Source of the DNA: an uncultured Collinsella sp.
GTDB lineage: Bacteria; Actinomycetota; Coriobacteriia; Coriobacteriales; Coriobacteriaceae
Length of the DNA stretch: 7,493 bases
Reading direction: 5' to 3'
Assembly (NCBI GenBank): GCA_902494685.1
Contig: CABUUE010000071.1
Coordinates: forward strand, 1-7,493
The translations under genes were made by a program, and so were the position numbers. This document shows positions 1 to 7,493 of this stretch, one piece after another. Each line of letters starts with the position of its first letter. The stretch's first letter is position 1. The notes under the pieces are model-generated. The model was not told where the DNA came from and did not search any database. It was given only the letters and a program-made list of their open reading frames with translations.

Positions 1-1
1 G

Positions 2-988
<987 letters not shown>

Positions 989-994
989 TTGACT

Positions 995-5470
<4,476 letters not shown>

Positions 5471-5496
5471 CTTCCAAGTACGTTAACCGCCCTTCC

Positions 5497-5533
5497 AAAG
5501 ACCCGTTTCCCAACAGGGAAGCGGGTCTTTTTT
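5497..5533 (+). terminator. Intrinsic terminator of the rpoBC operon
   Basis: A 15-base-pair stem (5497-5511 with 5516-5530, one G-U pair at 5506/5521) closes on the tetraloop AACA and runs into six T's (5528-5533). It begins 26 bases after the rpoC stop. The 5' A's make the stem partly bidirectional, but the T run supports + strand termination. Confidence 0.95.
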
Positions 5534-5538
5534 GGTGA

Positions 5539-5563
5539 GGAACGTTACCCCGACGAGCACGTC
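5539..5563 (+). promoter_or_regulatory. Candidate ECF-type promoter (GGAAC-N16-CGTC)
   Basis: GGAAC at 5539-5543 is followed after 16 bases by CGTC at 5560-5563, the classic layout of ECF sigma promoters. It lies just past the rpoBC terminator. A transcript would start around 5570, inside the left arm of the large palindrome. Caution: CGTC is also part of a small hairpin (CCGACG-AGCA-CGTCGG, 5550-5565), so the motif could be coincidental or the hairpin could be an operator. A possible target is autoregulation by the sigma factor encoded at 5856, with a long structured leader. Confidence 0.4.
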
Positions 5564-5564
5564 G

Positions 5565-5701
5565 GATTCCCGGAACGGGCCGCCCGCTGTTTAAGTTTGT
5601 CGCGAGTTCCGCACGCAAAGGAAAGCACTTAATGTGCTTTCCGTCTTGCGCAGGACTGTAGAGCAGCAAACTTAAACAGCGGGCGGCCCGTTCCGGGAAT
5701 C
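5565..5701. repeat. 137-base palindrome with 35-base perfect inverted arms
   Basis: Bases 5565-5599 (starting GATTCCCGGAAC) are the exact reverse complement of 5667-5701. The 67-base centre holds a second hairpin, so either strand could form one long branched stem or a cruciform. There is no open reading frame of note and no T run directly after it. No target-site duplication is evident at the edges. Possible identities are a MITE or other dispersed non-autonomous element, a REP-like repeat, or a structured leader or small RNA. The perfect arms indicate recent origin or selection on the structure. The structure is certain; the identity is not known. Confidence 0.9.
5614..5650. repeat. Inner hairpin at the palindrome centre
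   Basis: GGAAAGCAC (5620-5628) pairs perfectly with GTGCTTTCC (5634-5642) around the loop TTAAT. After a small internal loop (A against GTC) five further pairs follow, CGCAA (5614-5618) with TTGCG (5646-5650). Nested inside the 35-base arms, it gives the whole region a near-symmetrical branched stem. Confidence 0.85.
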
Positions 5702-5731
5702 TGCCCCCGCGCACAGAAGGGGATTCCTTTT
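5696..5731 (+). terminator. Weak possible terminator after the palindrome
   Basis: GGAATC (5696-5701, the end of the right palindrome arm) can pair with GATTCC (5722-5727). Inside, three C's from 5704-5708 can pair with GGG (5719-5721) across a small bulge. Four T's follow (5728-5731). The pairing competes with the palindrome, because the left arm carries the same GGATTCC at 5564-5570. It is a weak structure and may not terminate. Confidence 0.25.
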
Positions 5732-5778
5732 GTCAAAAATGGACAGGTTTATTTTGGTAGGTTTTTCCTGCTTGAATT

Positions 5779-5805
5779 TGAAACATTCCGTTCGGTCAAA
5801 GCGTA
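5779..5805 (+). promoter_or_regulatory. Candidate ECF-type promoter for the sigma/anti-sigma genes
   Basis: TGAAAC (5779-5784) is followed after 17 bases by CGTA (5802-5805), close to the TGAAAC-N16-CGTA pattern known for Bacillus SigW. It lies ~50 bases before the sigma factor start. ECF sigma genes commonly transcribe themselves, so an autoregulatory promoter is plausible. No convincing housekeeping -35/-10 pair at 17-base spacing was seen here; the nearest, TTGAAA with TATCTA, has a 20-base spacer. Confidence 0.45.
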
Positions 5806-5844
5806 TCTATGGTGAGGGCCTCAGCAAGAAACATCAGCATCACC

Positions 5845-5853
5845 GGGAGGTGA
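5845..5853 (+). promoter_or_regulatory. Ribosome binding site of the ECF sigma gene
   Basis: GGGAGGTGA is a near-perfect anti-16S match, with its GGAGG core five bases before ATG 5856. It decides the start of the sigma gene: the open frame extends back to a TTG at 5730, but that codon has no such site. Confidence 0.9.
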
Positions 5854-5855
5854 TT

Positions 5856-6374
5856 ATGGAAGAACAAGCATTTAGACAGGCGGTCGAGGATCACCGGGAT
5901 GTCGTGTTTAGAATCGCATTGACGTACCTGCGCGATCGCGCCGATGCCGACGATATTGCCCAAGATGTCTTTCTTAAGTTGCTTAAAAGCGATGGACACT
6001 TTGAAAGTTGGGAACATCTTCGCCGCTGGCTTATCCGGGTCACGATCAATGAATGTAAATCGCTCTTTCGAAAGCCATGGAGGCGTGTGGAGGATATTGA
6101 GAACCTGGCCGATTCGCTTTCGGCGGCGCAGGATGAGACCAAGGCGGTCCTGTCAGACGTTATGCGACTTCCGGAGCGATTCCGCGTTCCCATCGTGCTC
6201 TATTACTATCTGGGCTTTTCGACCTCAGAGATTGCCGAGTTGTTGCATGTACCAGCCGCGACCGTTCGAACGCGTTTAGCTCGTGGTCGATCGAAGCTCA
6301 AATTCATCCTAGAGGAGGGCGACCGTGAAATCCAATCAAATCAAGCAGGCCTTCGAGTCCATCCAAGCCGATAG
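5856..6374 (+). CDS. ECF-family (group 4) RNA polymerase sigma factor
   Basis: This 172-residue protein has the two-domain layout of ECF sigma factors. Sigma region 2 spans about residues 6-75, with the core-binding and promoter-melting signature DADDIAQDVFLKLL at 30-43 and WLIRVTINECKSLFR at 58-72. A short linker follows. Sigma region 4 spans about 100-152, with LPERFRVPIVLYYYLGFS and a helix-turn-helix STSEIAELLHVPAATVRTRLARGR that reads the -35 element. Regions 1.1 and 3 are absent, as expected for the group. It should bind core RNA polymerase and direct it to a small stress or envelope regulon. The last ~18 residues (from about Gly155) lie largely in the overlap with the next gene and look like a by-product of that overlap. 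The start is fixed by a strong ribosome binding site. Base composition is more AT-rich than rpoC, with codons such as TTT, AAT and TTA. The regulon and ECF subgroup cannot be told from this sequence. Confidence 0.93.
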   Translation: MEEQAFRQAVEDHRDVVFRIALTYLRDRADADDIAQDVFLKLLKSDGHFESWEHLRRWLIRVTINECKSLFRKPWRRVEDIENLADSLSAAQDETKAVLSDVMRLPERFRVPIVLYYYLGFSTSEIAELLHVPAATVRTRLARGRSKLKFILEEGDREIQSNQAGLRVHPSR

Positions 6375-7401
6375 CAATCTTGCAGATCGCGTCCTTAATA
6401 CCGCTGCGGGTGAGCCGCTTCATCGAAAGGGCCACGCGAAGCCTCTGTATGTTGCCGTAGTTGGATGTCTTGTCGGAGTGCTCGCGACCGGAGGGGTCGC
6501 CTACGCAGTTATCAATTCCAGCTATTTTGCCTCAGCCTGGGGAAACCATGGCAACGGGGATTCCATTACCTGGACCAACGGCGGCTCATCGGGGGCTAAA
6601 TACACCTACACCAGAGAGTTTGGTGACGGCATTGCGCCCCAAAGCCTGGAGGGCACAGTCCAGAAGGTTAATCTGTCCGTCGAGGGTAACGGCTATACGC
6701 TTGATATCCATGAGATGGCTATCGATAAAAACGGTTGCGGTGCCGTGACGTTTACGCTGTCCAATCCAAATGGCGTTAACTACTACAAGCCGGCAGCAGA
6801 GACGGGCGAACTTGTTCTCTATGGTGAAGAAGAACAAGGCATCGGCACGCCCAGCATGAACTTCGGCGAGGAATGGGCTGACACACGCTGCACCATTGAT
6901 AAGGACACATCAAGCGACACGGTCATTAATGGCACGATGTACTTTGCCTCGTGGGATCGCGAGCGAGATTTGCAACATGCGGTTACCTGGAATATCTGCT
7001 GGACTGAGGGTGAAGGCGAGGACGCGAAGCCGTTCGAGGCATCGACGCCCGAGTTTAGCGTTGGAGCGTACGTCGATAAAAAGGAACTCCGCTCCGATGA
7101 CTCGCCTCTCGAGATCAGCCCGTTTTCTATCCAGACGCACATCGATGATCTGGGCATTGACGCAGTCACGAAGAAGTTGATCGTTACCTACAAGGATGGA
7201 TCGGAGCAGATTATCGAAGACGATGCTGCGGGCGCGTACAATTTCTATGTCTCGCTGACGCGCAATAGCGGAGAGAACATCTCGGTGCCGACAAAACTGA
7301 TCAATGTCGATCAAGTGGTCTCGGTAACCCTTGAGGGCACGAGGTACACATCAACAGGAGAGACCGAAACAGAAGTACCCTTTACCATCGTTTATTCGTA
7401 A
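6325..7401 (+). CDS. Putative membrane anti-sigma factor (DUF4179-like layout)
   Basis: This 358-residue protein begins at GTG 6325, preceded by GGAGGG at 6314-6319, and overlaps the sigma gene by 50 bases in another frame. Residues 1-40 form a short cytoplasmic helical segment (IKQAFESIQADSNLADRVL) of the type that binds sigma factors in DUF4179-like negative effectors. Residues 41-63 are one hydrophobic membrane span (YVAVVGCLVGVLATGGVAYA). The remaining ~295 residues should lie outside the membrane; they are rich in β-type stretches, with Cys138 and two further Cys that could form a disulfide. The likely job is to hold the ECF sigma factor at the membrane until an outside signal is sensed. 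There is no zinc-binding anti-sigma motif (HxxxCxxC). The anti-sigma role is inferred from position and layout; the ligand or stress is unknown. The stop TAA is at 7399-7401, only ~20 bases before insertion-sequence-like DNA, but the C-terminus (VPFTIVYS) does not look truncated. Confidence 0.75.
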   Translation: MKSNQIKQAFESIQADSNLADRVLNTAAGEPLHRKGHAKPLYVAVVGCLVGVLATGGVAYAVINSSYFASAWGNHGNGDSITWTNGGSSGAKYTYTREFGDGIAPQSLEGTVQKVNLSVEGNGYTLDIHEMAIDKNGCGAVTFTLSNPNGVNYYKPAAETGELVLYGEEEQGIGTPSMNFGEEWADTRCTIDKDTSSDTVINGTMYFASWDRERDLQHAVTWNICWTEGEGEDAKPFEASTPEFSVGAYVDKKELRSDDSPLEISPFSIQTHIDDLGIDAVTKKLIVTYKDGSEQIIEDDAAGAYNFYVSLTRNSGENISVPTKLINVDQVVSVTLEGTRYTSTGETETEVPFTIVYS

Positions 7402-7432
7402 AGTCTGGGCCGCTTCGGGGGTGCGGACAGAA

Positions 7433-7458
7433 AGTTGGACCGCGGGGCGGTCCGGACT
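7433..7458. repeat. Hairpin at the insertion-sequence end
   Basis: GGACCG (7437-7442) pairs with CGGTCC (7448-7453) around CGGGG. G-U pairing and AGT/ACT extend the stem to about ten pairs with one bulged base. It lies between the presumed terminal repeat and the transposase start. It may limit read-through translation into the transposase or be part of the transposase binding site. Confidence 0.6.
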
Positions 7459-7468
7459 GGAGGTTCGC

Positions 7469-7493
7469 ATGTACAGCAGGGAGAAGGTCGAGC
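7469..7493 (+). CDS. Transposase, first 8 codons only (IS3-like, tentative)
   Basis: ATG 7469 is preceded by GGAGG (7459-7463) at five bases and opens MYSREKVE before the window ends. That opening resembles the helix-turn-helix OrfA-type transposases of actinobacterial IS3-like elements, which often start MYS followed by a charged stretch. Only 25 bases are visible, so the family is a guess supported by the terminal-repeat-like DNA just upstream. Confidence 0.45.

Larger units (their letters stand above)
7422..7493 (+). mobile_element. Left edge of an insertion sequence (cut by window end)
   Basis: From about 7422 the sequence starts TGCGGACAGAAAGTTGGACC. This looks like the TG-starting terminal repeats of IS3-like elements common in Coriobacteriia, where 'GGACAGAAAGTTGGAC' precedes the transposase. 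The exact boundary cannot be set without the right end. It lies ~20 bases after the anti-sigma stop. The family assignment is from memory. Confidence 0.5.

Noticed and set aside
989..994. TTG 989 as the rpoC start
   Set aside because: It is only 3 bases after AAGGAG. GTG 995 has better spacing and gives the usual short N-terminus (MADFEATDF). It cannot be excluded, but differs by two residues only.
5565..5701. Palindrome as a second rpoC terminator or as a CRISPR repeat pair
   Set aside because: No T run follows either side of the long stem, the true terminator is already complete at 5533, and there are only two inverted copies with no direct-repeat/spacer pattern.
5778..5809. Housekeeping promoter TTGAAA / TATCTA before the sigma gene
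   Set aside because: The spacer is 20 bases, too long for efficient use; the overlapping ECF-like pair has normal spacing.
5730..5855. N-terminal extension of the sigma factor from TTG 5730
   Set aside because: The extra 42 residues do not resemble any sigma region, the TTG lacks a good ribosome binding site, and ATG 5856 has a near-perfect one at ideal spacing. The extension also covers the probable promoter.

Overview
The window reads as a chromosomal segment of a high-GC Gram-positive bacterium. The RNA polymerase subunits look actinobacterial: β' has no insertion in the trigger loop and carries an acidic helical insertion after its N-terminal zinc-binding region. Overall protein character, the ECF sigma/membrane anti-sigma pair and the start of the transposase suggest class Coriobacteriia, most likely Collinsella or a close relative. 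That placement is from memory of protein families, not from a search.

Layout, all on the + strand: (1) bases 2-988, the 3' end of rpoB; (2) 995-5470, complete rpoC, six bases after rpoB and with its ribosome binding site inside the last rpoB codons; (3) 5497-5533, a strong intrinsic terminator closing the rpoBC operon; (4) 5534-5855, a non-coding stretch holding an exact-looking ECF-type promoter motif, a 137-base palindrome with 35-base perfect arms, a weak possible terminator and a second ECF-like promoter; (5) 5856-6374, a 172-residue ECF sigma factor; (6) 6325-7401, a single-pass membrane protein overlapping the sigma gene by 50 bases, almost certainly its anti-sigma factor; (7) from about 7422 to the window end, the left edge of an insertion sequence with the first codons of a transposase, possibly IS3-like.

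The first two genes make the catalytic core of RNA polymerase. The sigma/anti-sigma pair is a separate signalling unit: the membrane protein presumably holds the sigma factor until an extracellular signal releases it, and the sigma factor then directs the same core polymerase. ECF-like motifs upstream suggest autoregulation.

The most notable observation is in rpoC. Well past the usual end of β' there is a double helix-hairpin-helix segment (about residues 1333-1397) that aligns closely with the C-terminal domain of the RNA polymerase α subunit (αCTD), including counterparts of the DNA-binding Arg265 and Asn268. The same protein has unusual residues in the bridge helix, the trigger loop and the normally conserved segment after it. 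Second in interest is the structured intergenic region, which could encode a small RNA or be a MITE-like repeat.
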